The position numbers were made by a program, and so were the translations under genes. Source: an uncultured Lachnospiraceae bacterium (GTDB lineage Bacteria; Bacillota; Clostridia; Lachnospirales; Lachnospiraceae). Taken from it: 64,000 nucleotides of DNA. Positions 42,905-51,253 of the stretch are shown here, in pieces; the stretch's first letter is position 1, and every line of letters begins with the position of its first letter. The stretch lies in NCBI GenBank assembly GCA_947593655.1, contig CANQDS010000002.1, forward strand, positions 19,151 to 83,150, read 5' to 3'. A model generated the notes under the pieces. It ran no database searches. It was not told the DNA's origin and saw only the letters and a program-made list of their open reading frames with translations.

Positions 42905-44739
42905 ATCACAGCGAGGAACATCTTCATCTGCCGTTCTTCGGCCTGGGCGAGCTTTGGAAATATATACGCCCGTACCGTGCCATCTTTTTCTCCATGCTTC
43001 TGCTCGGACTGATCGGCACGGCAGGCGATGTCATACTGCCGCTGTTTCAGCAGTATGCGATCGACCATTTTGTCGCGGCGCGTACGCTTCGCGGGCTGAC
43101 GCCTTTTCTATGCGCCTATGCCGGAGTCCTGGCGCTGCAGGTATTGCTGAATGCCATCTCTTCCTATCAGGCGTGCCAGATTGAGATGTATGTCGGACGC
43201 GATCTCAAACGCGCCAGCTTTAATCATCTGCAAACGCTGTCGCTGTCGTATTTCAATACAAACAGCGTCGGATATATCCACGCGAGAGTGATGAGCGATA
43301 CCGACCGGCTCGGCTCTCTTGCCGCGTGGAACAGCATTGATTGTATATGGCACGGAACGTATGTCGTCGGCGCGGTCATCGCTATGCTTGCGATCAATTG
43401 GCGCCTTGCGCTCTGGGTGATTTTGTTAGCGCCGCTGGTAGCGCTGTTTTCCGTGTATTTTCAAGGAAAGCTGCTCCTGTTAAACCGTCGTATCCGCGAA
43501 ATAAACTCGCAGATTACCGCCAACTTCAACGAAGGCATAACGGGCGCGAAAACTGCCAAAACACTTGTGATCGAGGATAAAATGCAAATTGATTTTGAAA
43601 ATACCTCGCAGGATATGCGCCTTACCTCCGTACATGCCGCCCGCTATAAAGCGATGTTTTCCGCGCTGATCAGTTTGTCGGCATCTATGGCGCTGTCGGC
43701 GGTATTGTGGCGCGGCGGGATCATAACGCTTGACGGCGTTATGACAATAGGCGTTCTGTCGGTATTCATGTCGTATGCCCAGGGACTGATCGAACCGATA
43801 CGCTGGCTTGTAAACGCCATGTCCGACCTTGTGACTGTGCAGGTGAATATCGAGCGCTTCACACGTTTAATGCGCACGCGCCCCGACGTGTGCGACAGCG
43901 AAGAAGTAACGAAACGCTACGGCGACTGCTTTACGGCAAAACGCGAAAACTGGGAGCCGCTCCACGGCGATGTGGAATTTGACCATGTGACATTCCGCTA
44001 CCCCGACGGAAACGAAACGGTTTTAAAGGATTTCTGCTTATCTGTGCCGCAGGGAACCACCGTCGCGATTGTCGGGGAAACGGGAGCGGGCAAATCGACG
44101 CTTGTAAACCTCGTCTGCCGCTTTTTTGAACCCACCGGCGGCAGAGTGCTGATCGACGGGCGCGACGTCCGCGAACGGTCGCAGCTATGGCTTCACAGCC
44201 ATATCGGCTATGTGCTTCAGACACCGCATCTGTTTTCCGGCACGATCCTGGAAAATCTGCGCTACGGCAATCCGAACGCGACAATGGAGGAAATCGAAAA
44301 CGCGGTAAAAAGCGTTCACGCGGACGAGATCATAAAACGAATGGAAAAAGGATATGACAGCGACGTGGGAGAGGAGGGCGATCTGCTCTCAACAGGCGAA
44401 AAACAGCTGATCAGCTTTGCGCGCGCCATTCTCGCAGATCCGCGCATTTTTGTACTTGACGAGGCAACCTCTTCGATTGACACCATGACCGAAAAATATA
44501 TCCAGGAAGCGATCGAAACACTGATGACGGGACGAACCTCGTTTGTGATCGCCCACCGCCTGTCCACGATACGGCGCGCTGACATGATTCTCGTGGTAAA
44601 GGACGGCGCGATCATCGAGCGCGGCACCCACGAGGAATTGCTTGCCAAACACGGCTATTATTACAATCTGTACATGCGCCAGTACGAGGAAGAATTAGGA
44701 AGAGGTCAGGCCGAAAAAATCTGCTTGCAGGAGTTATAA
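42901..44739 (+). CDS. ABC exporter half-transporter 2 (TMD-NBD)
   Basis: Partner of the preceding gene, 612 residues, with six membrane helices. Its ATPase domain has Walker A GETGAGKST, Walker B IFVLDEATSSID with the catalytic Glu, and H-loop IAHRLSTIR. Its signature loop reads LLSTGEKQLISFARA, that is STGEK where the usual motif is LSGGQ. Together the pair has one probably active and one probably degenerate site, the usual asymmetry of heterodimeric exporters. No terminator was recognised after the stop, and the next 100 bases are AT-rich and empty. Confidence 0.9.
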   Translation: MNHSEEHLHLPFFGLGELWKYIRPYRAIFFSMLLLGLIGTAGDVILPLFQQYAIDHFVAARTLRGLTPFLCAYAGVLALQVLLNAISSYQACQIEMYVGRDLKRASFNHLQTLSLSYFNTNSVGYIHARVMSDTDRLGSLAAWNSIDCIWHGTYVVGAVIAMLAINWRLALWVILLAPLVALFSVYFQGKLLLLNRRIREINSQITANFNEGITGAKTAKTLVIEDKMQIDFENTSQDMRLTSVHAARYKAMFSALISLSASMALSAVLWRGGIITLDGVMTIGVLSVFMSYAQGLIEPIRWLVNAMSDLVTVQVNIERFTRLMRTRPDVCDSEEVTKRYGDCFTAKRENWEPLHGDVEFDHVTFRYPDGNETVLKDFCLSVPQGTTVAIVGETGAGKSTLVNLVCRFFEPTGGRVLIDGRDVRERSQLWLHSHIGYVLQTPHLFSGTILENLRYGNPNATMEEIENAVKSVHADEIIKRMEKGYDSDVGEEGDLLSTGEKQLISFARAILADPRIFVLDEATSSIDTMTEKYIQEAIETLMTGRTSFVIAHRLSTIRRADMILVVKDGAIIERGTHEELLAKHGYYYNLYMRQYEEELGRGQAEKICLQEL

Positions 44740-44843
44740 ATGGATGCTATTCTATTCATGGAATGGATTTAATTTAAAAAATTCAAAAAAACAGGAATAA
44801 AAAATAATATGTCAATCACAATGTTTAAAAAGGAGATGGCTGT

Positions 44844-45047
44844 ATGATAGCAATGCAAGGATATTATAACGGAACGGTCTGCATTCCGGAAGAAGGTGAA
44901 AAATTGAAATTAAATCAAAAGGTCATTATTACTGCGCTGGATGAAATTATTGTACCTAAAATGCGCAGACTGGGAACCCTGGAAGGAAAAGGAACAGTTT
45001 CTTTTTCTGAAGACTGGGAGTTGAGCGATGAGGAAATGATAAAATGA
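44844..45047 (+). CDS. Antitoxin of a PIN-type toxin-antitoxin pair
   Basis: A 67-residue protein starting MIAMQGYYNGTVCIPEEGEK with a short beta-rich N-terminus and an acidic C-terminus (SFSEDWELSDEEMIK), as in antitoxins whose tail wraps the PIN toxin. AAGGAGAT precedes the ATG and the stop overlaps the toxin start by 4 bases. It should neutralise the downstream toxin and repress the operon. The exact antitoxin family is not certain. It is AT-rich compared with the ABC genes before it. Confidence 0.8.
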   Translation: MIAMQGYYNGTVCIPEEGEKLKLNQKVIITALDEIIVPKMRRLGTLEGKGTVSFSEDWELSDEEMIK

Positions 45048-45442
45048 AACTGTTAGTTGACACACATTATTTACTGTGGATGTTTATGGATACTGCTAAA
45101 ATTCCAGATAAAGTAAAAACAGTTCTTACATCTTCTAAAAATGAAATATATTATAGTCAAGTAAGTTTGTGGGAAATATCCATTAAGTATTCAATAGGTA
45201 AATTATGCTTAGATGGGATTACTCCGGAAGAACTTTATACTGAAATTGAAAATAGTTTTTTAATATGTAAAATGTTAGAGAACCAAAATCTGATTTCCTC
45301 TTATCGTCTGCCAAGAGAACATAAGGATCCTTTTGATCGCATGATCATCTGGCAGGCAATATCAGAAAATATAACGCTTTTATCGGTAGATTCCAAAATG
45401 AATCATTATGTTGAATATGGATTAAAATTGTTTGAATATTAA
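45044..45442 (+). CDS. PIN-domain ribonuclease toxin, VapC-like
   Basis: A 132-residue PIN protein. The acidic metal site is visible as LLVDTHYLLW (first Asp), SLWEISIKYSIGKL (Glu), DPFDRMIIWQA (Asp) and LLSVDSKM (Asp). VapC-type toxins cleave tRNA or rRNA when the antitoxin is degraded. The RNA target is not known here. The gene is AT-rich and sits at the right edge of the accessory region, followed by a hairpin terminator. Confidence 0.9.
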   Translation: MKLLVDTHYLLWMFMDTAKIPDKVKTVLTSSKNEIYYSQVSLWEISIKYSIGKLCLDGITPEELYTEIENSFLICKMLENQNLISSYRLPREHKDPFDRMIIWQAISENITLLSVDSKMNHYVEYGLKLFEY

Positions 45443-45459
45443 CTTTTCTGTGAATTAGG

Positions 45460-45501
45460 AAGAGGATCCTAACGCGGCAAAAAGCCGCGCCGGATCCTCT
45501 T
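45460..45501. terminator. Hairpin terminator between converging genes
   Basis: AAGAGGATCC (45460-45469) pairs with GGATCCTCTT (45492-45501), and within it CGCGGC pairs with GCCGCG around a loop of five As. It lies between the PIN toxin (+) and the DUF378 gene (-) and probably serves both. A further TGAAAAC/GTTTTCA stem follows at 45501-45519. Confidence 0.7.
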
Positions 45502-45551
45502 GAAAACACAAGGTTTTCACAGTTTCTGTTTTACAACACCCGCGGTGCCGA

Positions 45552-45758
45552 TCAGTCGTCAACGGAAGAACGGATCCTGCCGAAGAAACTGATCAGATAC
45601 AATCCGCTCAAACCGACGATCGCATAGACGATCCGGGAAAGCCATGACATTTCCCCAAAAATAAATTCTACCGGATCAAACCGGAAAAAGCCGATCAGGC
45701 CCCATGCGATGCATCCGATGATTGCCAAAGCAAGAAGCGTGTTATCTAACCATTTCAT
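45552..45758 (-). CDS. DUF378 small membrane protein
   Basis: A 68-residue protein with two membrane segments and the DUF378 pattern: ALAIIGCIAWGLIGFFRFDP, then EMSWLSRIVYAIVGLSGLYL. The function is unknown. GGAGG lies upstream of the ATG on the minus strand. It is divergent from the HlyD-like gene. Confidence 0.85.
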   Translation of the reverse strand: MKWLDNTLLALAIIGCIAWGLIGFFRFDPVEFIFGEMSWLSRIVYAIVGLSGLYLISFFGRIRSSVDD

Positions 45759-45879
45759 CTGTTTTTACCTCCTGTTGTTGCTATTATCTATCAAAATAAA
45801 AAAAATATGCATAAATCATTGATATGATTTGTATTTTCGTTAAAAAATATGATATGATATTCAGATGAGGTGAAGCAAT

Positions 45880-47271
45880 TTGGCAAAAAATCAAAATATC
45901 ATCAAATACAAAAAACCCTTAAACCTGAATATCGGGCTGATGATCTTCCTGATCGTCATTATTTATGTCATTTTTAATATTTTTGAATATCTGACTTCCA
46001 GCCCGGTTTCCGAGTACGAAGTCCAGCAGGGGACGATCGCTTCGAACCATGTGTATCAGGGGCTGATCCTGCGCGAGGAGGAAGTCCTCTGCACCGAACA
46101 GGGCGGCTACATCAATTATTATGTCAAAGGCGGCTCGAAAGTCTCCTCCAGCGACGTGGTTTATTCCATCGACACGGAAGGGAACTTAGCGGACGAGATC
46201 ACGACCGCGGGGCAGGACGGATCGCAGCTCGGGGAGGAAGCGCTTTCGCAGATTTCCGAACAGGTGGACGCTTTTACCAATTCCTACCGGGCGGATCAGT
46301 TTTCCTATGTTTCGACGTTTAAAAACGATCTGGACTCCGAACTGGGGCAGATCTTAAACACAAACGCGTTAAACAGCTTAAGCGACCAGATCTCGACGGC
46401 GGAAGCCAACAATACGTTTTACCGTGTCGCGGCGGGAACGGCCGGGCTGATCGCCTATTATACGGACGGATACGAGAATGTCACGGTCAGCAGCTTCACG
46501 CCGGAACTGCTGGAAACCGCGGATTACCGGAAAACCAGTCTGGATACGAACCAGCAGGTCAATCCGCAGGATCCGGTCTGCAAACTGATCAAAAGCGAGG
46601 ACTGGAACATTATTCTGGAAATTCCGGAAGATCTCGCAGAATCTTTAAGCGAAGGCAGCAGCATCCGGATCCGGTTCTGCAAGGACGGTTTTACCACGAC
46701 GGCCAATTATTCCATCATGAAAAAATCCGGGAATTTTTACCTGTGCCTGGCCTTAAGAACTGCGATGATCCGCTATTTTAACGACCGTTTTGTGAACATC
46801 GAACTTGTCTTAAACGACGAATACGGGCTGAAAATCCCCAAATCGGCGATTACGTCCAAAGAATTTTACACCGTTCCCAAGGAGTATTTCACGCAGGGCG
46901 GGGATTCCGGCGGCCGCGGGCTTCTGATCGAGCAGAGCGGCGAGGACAAAACGGGCGCGCTTTTCGTGCAGCCGACCATTTACTATGAATCGGAAACCGC
47001 CTATTACATCGACGATGAGGACGTCCACGCGGGAGATCAGGTGCTAAAAGGCGATTCCTCGCAGAAATATACGATCGGGACGGATGTGGATTCCCTGGTC
47101 GGGGTTTACAACATCAACAAAGGATACGCCGTTTTCAAGCAGATCAACATCACTTATGAAAACGAAGAATATGCGATCGTCGAACCGAAGACGGCTTACG
47201 GGATTTCGCTCTACGATCACATTGCGTTAGACGGGAGCCGCCTGAAGGAAAATGATCTGGTAGTAAAATAA
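45880..47271 (+). CDS. HlyD-like membrane protein upstream of yggS-sepF
   Basis: A 463-residue protein with a short cytoplasmic start, one membrane segment (GLMIFLIVIIYVIFNIFEYL) and an extracytoplasmic part. That part resembles membrane-fusion adaptors, with a biotinyl-lipoyl-like segment (VYQGLILREEEVLCTEQGGYINYYVKGGSKV) and a helical hairpin region. No transporter gene is adjacent; instead it leads into yggS, sepF and ylmH, which suggests an envelope or division-related role in this lineage. The start codon is TTG 45880 behind GAGGTGAAG. Confidence 0.8.
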   Translation: MAKNQNIIKYKKPLNLNIGLMIFLIVIIYVIFNIFEYLTSSPVSEYEVQQGTIASNHVYQGLILREEEVLCTEQGGYINYYVKGGSKVSSSDVVYSIDTEGNLADEITTAGQDGSQLGEEALSQISEQVDAFTNSYRADQFSYVSTFKNDLDSELGQILNTNALNSLSDQISTAEANNTFYRVAAGTAGLIAYYTDGYENVTVSSFTPELLETADYRKTSLDTNQQVNPQDPVCKLIKSEDWNIILEIPEDLAESLSEGSSIRIRFCKDGFTTTANYSIMKKSGNFYLCLALRTAMIRYFNDRFVNIELVLNDEYGLKIPKSAITSKEFYTVPKEYFTQGGDSGGRGLLIEQSGEDKTGALFVQPTIYYESETAYYIDDEDVHAGDQVLKGDSSQKYTIGTDVDSLVGVYNINKGYAVFKQINITYENEEYAIVEPKTAYGISLYDHIALDGSRLKENDLVVK

Positions 47272-47286
47272 AAAGGAGCAGACAGT

Positions 47287-47982
47287 ATGTTAAAAGAAAA
47301 TTTAGCGCAGGTGGAGCAGAATATCCGCGCTGCGTGCGAACGGGTCGGCCGCGCACGGGAGGAAGTCACCCTGATCGCGGTCAGCAAGACCAAACCGGTG
47401 GAAATGCTTCAGGAAATCTATTCCGAAGGCATCCGGGATTTCGGCGAGAACAAGGTTCAGGAACTGTGCGACAAAATGGAGATCCTGCCGGACGATATCC
47501 GCTGGCACATGATCGGACACCTGCAGACGAATAAAGTGAAATATATCGTCGGGCGCACGGAATTGATCCATTCGGTGGACAGCCTGCATCTGGCAGAGGA
47601 GATCCAGAAACAGGCCGTAAAAAAAGGCGTTTTCGTGCCGGTCCTCGTGGAAGTCAATATTGCACAGGAAGAAAGCAAATTCGGAACATCAAAGGAAGAG
47701 GCCGTCCAGCTGGTCCGCGGGATCGCCGGACTGGATCATCTGCAGGTCAAAGGCCTTATGACGATCGCGCCTTATACGGAAAACCCGGAAGACAACCGGT
47801 TGTATTTCCGGCAGATCCGCCAATTATCTGTTGACATCGGCAAACAAAACATAGATAATGTAAGTATGAATGTTCTGTCAATGGGGATGACCGGCGATTA
47901 CATGACCGCGATCGAAGAGGGAGCGACTATCGTGCGCGTCGGCACCGGGATTTTTGGCGAACGGAATTATAGCAAAGAATAA
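47287..47982 (+). CDS. yggS: PLP homeostasis protein YggS/YlmE
   Basis: A 231-residue PLP-binding protein of the PROSC/YggS family, which buffers pyridoxal phosphate and affects amino acid metabolism. The PLP lysine is in LIAVSKTKPVEML; FGENKVQEL, WHMIGHLQTNKVKYIV and LSMGMTGDYMTAIEEGATIVRVGTGIFG are family hallmarks. It precedes sepF as ylmE does in Bacillus. Confidence 0.95.
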   Translation: MLKENLAQVEQNIRAACERVGRAREEVTLIAVSKTKPVEMLQEIYSEGIRDFGENKVQELCDKMEILPDDIRWHMIGHLQTNKVKYIVGRTELIHSVDSLHLAEEIQKQAVKKGVFVPVLVEVNIAQEESKFGTSKEEAVQLVRGIAGLDHLQVKGLMTIAPYTENPEDNRLYFRQIRQLSVDIGKQNIDNVSMNVLSMGMTGDYMTAIEEGATIVRVGTGIFGERNYSKE

Positions 47983-47994
47983 AAGAGGTCTGTT

Positions 47995-48519
47995 ATGAGT
48001 CTTATGGATAAATTTTTAAACGTGATGCGTTTAAATGATGATGATGAGTATGAGTTTGATAATGACGATTATTTAGATGACGAGGTAGAAGAAGAGCCGA
48101 AGAAGAAGAAACGGAGCGGGTTCCGCTCCAAAGAGAAGGACAAGGAAGAAGCGCAGGAACCGGTCAGAGAGGCCGTAAAAGAGAAACCGGTGGTAAAAAC
48201 GACTCCGAAGATTACCCCGATTTCCAAATCAACCAGAAAGCAGCAGGGACAGGGTATGGAAGTTTGTGTTATTAAACCGTCTTCGTATGAAGACTCCAGA
48301 GAGATCACCGAAACATTGTTGAACGGCAGGACCGTGGTTTTGAATATGGAAGGGCTGGATATGGAGATCGCGCAGCGCATCATCGATTTCGCGTCGGGTT
48401 CCTGCTTCGCGATCAGCGGCAATCTCCAGAAGATTTCCAATTACATCTTTATCATGACCCCGCCGAATGTCGATATTTCCGGGGATTTCCAGAATATTCT
48501 GGATTCGTTCGGTATATGA
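47995..48519 (+). CDS. sepF: Cell division protein SepF
   Basis: FtsZ-associated membrane-binding protein, 174 residues. The N-terminal amphipathic start (MSLMDKFLNVMRL) is followed by an acidic and lysine-rich linker, then the SepF domain from about residue 85: VIKPSSYEDSREITETLLNG, TVVLNMEGLD, then RIIDFASGSCFAISGNLQKIS and the final IFIMTPPNVDISGD. It tethers FtsZ to the membrane. The next gene begins one base after its stop. Confidence 0.95.
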   Translation: MSLMDKFLNVMRLNDDDEYEFDNDDYLDDEVEEEPKKKKRSGFRSKEKDKEEAQEPVREAVKEKPVVKTTPKITPISKSTRKQQGQGMEVCVIKPSSYEDSREITETLLNGRTVVLNMEGLDMEIAQRIIDFASGSCFAISGNLQKISNYIFIMTPPNVDISGDFQNILDSFGI

Positions 48520-48520
48520 G

Positions 48521-49273
48521 ATGAACGAACGGGAATTATGCAGGAAGCGCCTCATCGACCTTTCCCGTCAGGCGGATTGGAAAGGGATTGTGACGTTCAG
48601 CGCGTTCCTGAATCTGGAAGAACAGAATATTTATCATAACACGATGGACGAGTTTTACACGAAAACCGCTTCCTTTGGCGGTTATGATGGTTCGGAGCGT
48701 CAGATGGCTGCATTTATCCCTGATGCTCTTTCTTATGACTGGAAATACCCGGTCGCGTGCCTGAAGATCTCTCCGCTTTACCCGAAATATGCCCAGGAAC
48801 TGACGCACCGGGACGTACTGGGTGCGCTCATGCATTTAGGGCTTGACCGCGGGAAATACGGCGATATCCTCCGGCAGGAATCTTATTTTCTGCTTTTCTG
48901 CGAAGAATCTGTCGCTTCGTTTCTGATGGGAGAGCTGACGCGGATCAGCCGCACCGAGGTAAAGGCGGAAGTTTTTGAAACAGACGCCGAGCTCCGGTTC
49001 GCGCCGGAGCTAGAGGAGCGCCCGGAGATCGTCGCATCCAACCGGATCGACTGCATCATCGCGAAAGCGTACCACTTGTCGCGCGCGCAGGCCGCGGAAT
49101 ATTTAAAAAGCGAAAAAGTTTTTTTAAACGGCAGAACCGTTACCGACTGCAATCAGTCCTGTGAATCCGGGACGGTCGTATCGGTCCGGGGGAAAGGCCG
49201 GTTCCGGTTTGAAACCGACGGCGCATCCAGCAAAAAGGGAAAGCTGCGCGTCCGGTTCCTGATGTACCGGTGA
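48521..49273 (+). CDS. ylmH: S4-domain RNA-binding protein YlmH
   Basis: About 250 residues. The N-terminal part (YHNTMDEFYTKTASFGGYDG, then LTHRDVLGALMHLGLDRGKYGDI) and the C-terminal S4 domain (YHLSRAQAAEYLKSEKVFLNG) match YlmH, a ribosome-associated factor that in Bacillus rescues stalled 50S-peptidyl-tRNA. The ATG at 48521 is chosen because it directly follows sepF; an in-frame start 54 bases upstream would overlap sepF and lacks homology. divIVA, the usual next gene, is absent. Confidence 0.93.
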   Translation: MNERELCRKRLIDLSRQADWKGIVTFSAFLNLEEQNIYHNTMDEFYTKTASFGGYDGSERQMAAFIPDALSYDWKYPVACLKISPLYPKYAQELTHRDVLGALMHLGLDRGKYGDILRQESYFLLFCEESVASFLMGELTRISRTEVKAEVFETDAELRFAPELEERPEIVASNRIDCIIAKAYHLSRAQAAEYLKSEKVFLNGRTVTDCNQSCESGTVVSVRGKGRFRFETDGASSKKGKLRVRFLMYR

Positions 49274-49399
49274 TTTTCTGATGATCAGGATTTTTCCTGC
49301 TAAGCGAAAAGGATTATCTTGATGCGATATTTTTTTGTATAAGAAGATTACCATATTTCAAAAAGATTTCCCGAATGAAAATAGGAGAGCAGCAGACAT

Positions 49400-49999
49400 A
49401 TGAAAGCAAAATCCAACAAAGAGATGGCGTGGAGCGTCATTTTTATCATCCAGCTTGCGGTGCTTGACCAGCTTACCAAATATCTGGCGGTTCTGTTCCT
49501 CAAAGGAAAAGAACCCTTTGTGCTGATCCGGGACGTACTGGAACTGCGGTATCTGGAAAACCAGAGCGCCGCTTTCGGCGTGGATCTGTTGTCCATATTG
49601 CAGAATCTCTTTCATTTTTCTTATTTTGAAGAGCATCCGGAAGCCTTTCTGAACTTTAAAATGGCTTTTTTCGTTCTTCTGACCTTGCTCGTGATCGCGT
49701 TTTTCCTCTGGATCTACCGGAGGATCCCGCATAACCGGCATTTCGGCTGGGCAAACGCGGTTGTGATCGTTTTCTGCGCGGGCGCGGTCGGAAACGGCAT
49801 CGACCGGCTGTTTTACCATTATGTGATCGATTTCATTTATTTTAAGCTGATTGATTTCCCGATCTTTAATGTTGCAGACATTTATGTCACGGTGTCTGTT
49901 TTCAGCCTGATCATTCTGTCGTTCTTCTATTATAAAGAAGCGGATTTCGAAGTTATATTTCCACCGAAAAAGAAGGCTTCCGGGAAAGATGAACGGTGA
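49400..49999 (+). CDS. lspA: Lipoprotein signal peptidase
   Basis: Aspartyl membrane protease (199 residues) that removes signal peptides from prolipoproteins. Motifs are DQLTKYLAV, LRYLENQSAAFG, GNGIDRLFYHYVIDFIYF (first catalytic Asp) and FNVADIYVTV (second). Four membrane segments are visible. It is slightly longer than usual because of an insert around residues 62-78 and a basic tail. It is followed by rluD, the standard lspA-rluD pair. Confidence 0.93.
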   Translation: MKAKSNKEMAWSVIFIIQLAVLDQLTKYLAVLFLKGKEPFVLIRDVLELRYLENQSAAFGVDLLSILQNLFHFSYFEEHPEAFLNFKMAFFVLLTLLVIAFFLWIYRRIPHNRHFGWANAVVIVFCAGAVGNGIDRLFYHYVIDFIYFKLIDFPIFNVADIYVTVSVFSLIILSFFYYKEADFEVIFPPKKKASGKDER

Positions 50000-50105
50000 T
50001 CAGTTTAAGATCTGGTAAGACTTTTGAGTGGTTCTTAAAAATAAAATGGTCGAATCAACAAGGCCCGCAGAATGACAAACTGATATTTTCGAGCCGGGAG
50101 GATGC

Positions 50106-51032
50106 ATGAAATCCGAACAATTTGAAGTATTGAGCGAACAGGAAGGGGAACGTCTGGATAAATATTTAAGTCTGATCTATCCGGAGCTTTCCCGTTCTTT
50201 TTTTCAAAAACAGATCAAAGAAAACCATATTCTGGTCAACGGCCTGCCGCAGAAAGCGAATTACCGGATCCGGATGGAGGATCTGGTGGAACTCACCATT
50301 CCGGATGCAGCGGAAACGGCGATCGAACCGGAGCCGATCCCTCTGGATATCCTCTACGAGGACGACGACGTTTTGATCGTCAACAAACCGAAAGGAATGG
50401 TCGTCCATCCGTCCGCCGGACATTCTTCCGGCACGCTGGTCAACGCCGTGATGTACCATTGCCGATCTTCGTTAAGCGGCATTAACGGCGAGATCCGTCC
50501 CGGAATCGTACACCGGATCGACCGGGATACCACGGGTTCTCTGATCGTCTGCAAAAACGACGAGAGCCATATCCGGATTGCGGAGCAGATCAAGGCCCAT
50601 TCCGTCAACCGCATTTACGAAGGGATCGTATGCGGCAATTTAAAGGAGGACGAGGGCACCATCGACGCCCCGATCGGCCGCCATCCCGTAGACCGGAAAA
50701 AAATGGCCGTCACCGAGAAAAACAGCAAAAACGCCGTCACCCATTACCGGGTGCTGGAGCGTTTCGGCAAGTTTACCTACGCACAGTTTCGCCTGGAAAC
50801 CGGAAGAACGCACCAGATCCGCGTCCACATGGCCTATATCGGGCATCCATTGCTCGGCGATCCGCTGTATTCCAACGGAAAAAGCGCGTTTAAGCATTTA
50901 GAAGGCCAGACCTTGCACGCCCGCACAATCGGCTTTCTTCATCCGTCTACGCAGGAATACGTGGAATTTTCCGCGCCGCTGCCGGAATATTTTGAAGAAA
51001 TCCTGTCCGGATTACGCAGCCAGACAATTTGA
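50106..51032 (+). CDS. rluD: RluD-family rRNA pseudouridine synthase
   Basis: A 308-residue protein with an N-terminal S4 domain (ERLDKYLSLIYPELSRSFFQ) and the pseudouridine synthase core. The catalytic Asp lies in VHRIDRDTTGSLIVCKN, and GRTHQIRVHMAYIGHPLLGDPLY is intact. It should modify uridines of 23S rRNA, or belong to the YlyB branch found after lspA in Bacillota. Its last 13 codons form the first unit of a 37-bp tandem repeat that continues downstream. Confidence 0.95.
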   Translation: MKSEQFEVLSEQEGERLDKYLSLIYPELSRSFFQKQIKENHILVNGLPQKANYRIRMEDLVELTIPDAAETAIEPEPIPLDILYEDDDVLIVNKPKGMVVHPSAGHSSGTLVNAVMYHCRSSLSGINGEIRPGIVHRIDRDTTGSLIVCKNDESHIRIAEQIKAHSVNRIYEGIVCGNLKEDEGTIDAPIGRHPVDRKKMAVTEKNSKNAVTHYRVLERFGKFTYAQFRLETGRTHQIRVHMAYIGHPLLGDPLYSNGKSAFKHLEGQTLHARTIGFLHPSTQEYVEFSAPLPEYFEEILSGLRSQTI

Positions 51033-51178
51033 AAGAATCTTATTCCGACTATGCAGTCGGCTAATTGGAAAAAATCTTAGCTGGATTGCGCTGTTGGACT
51101 GTTTGAAAGAATCTTAGCCGGATTATACAACCGGATAATCTGAAAGAATCTTATTAAAATTACGCCGTCGGATTGTTT
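50994..51178 (+). repeat. 37-bp tandem repeat, five units, arising from the end of rluD
   Basis: Five contiguous units of exactly 37 bases start at 50994, 51031, 51068, 51105 and 51142. Unit 1 is the coding end and stop codon of rluD; units 2-5 are noncoding diverged copies. Most units begin GAAAGAATCTTA and end near TTTG. Several hold an imperfect dyad, such as CCGACT/AGTCGG in unit 2 and CCGG/CCGG in unit 4. A sixth, poorly matching start (GAAATGACC) follows. There are no unique spacers, so it is not a CRISPR array. Confidence 0.85.
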
Positions 51179-51205
51179 GAAATGACCGCCTGATTATGAT
51201 ATGAT
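51177..51205 (+). promoter_or_regulatory. Promoter of the cytidylate-kinase-like gene
   Basis: TTGAAA (51177-51182) and TATGAT (51200-51205) are separated by 17 bases. The -35 box spans the join between the last full 37-bp repeat and the degenerate sixth copy. Confidence 0.5.
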
Positions 51206-51253
51206 AATAATAACAGCAAAGGCAATCAGCTACGAAACAAAGGGGGTTTTGAA

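Noticed and set aside
49274-49399. Missing divIVA between ylmH and lspA
   Set aside because: The 126 bases contain no divIVA fragment; with a MinE-type Min system present its absence at this spot is not remarkable, and it could be elsewhere in the genome.
50994-51178. Possible CRISPR array
   Set aside because: The 37-bp units are contiguous with no spacers, the copies are diverged and one is coding sequence of rluD; no cas genes are nearby.
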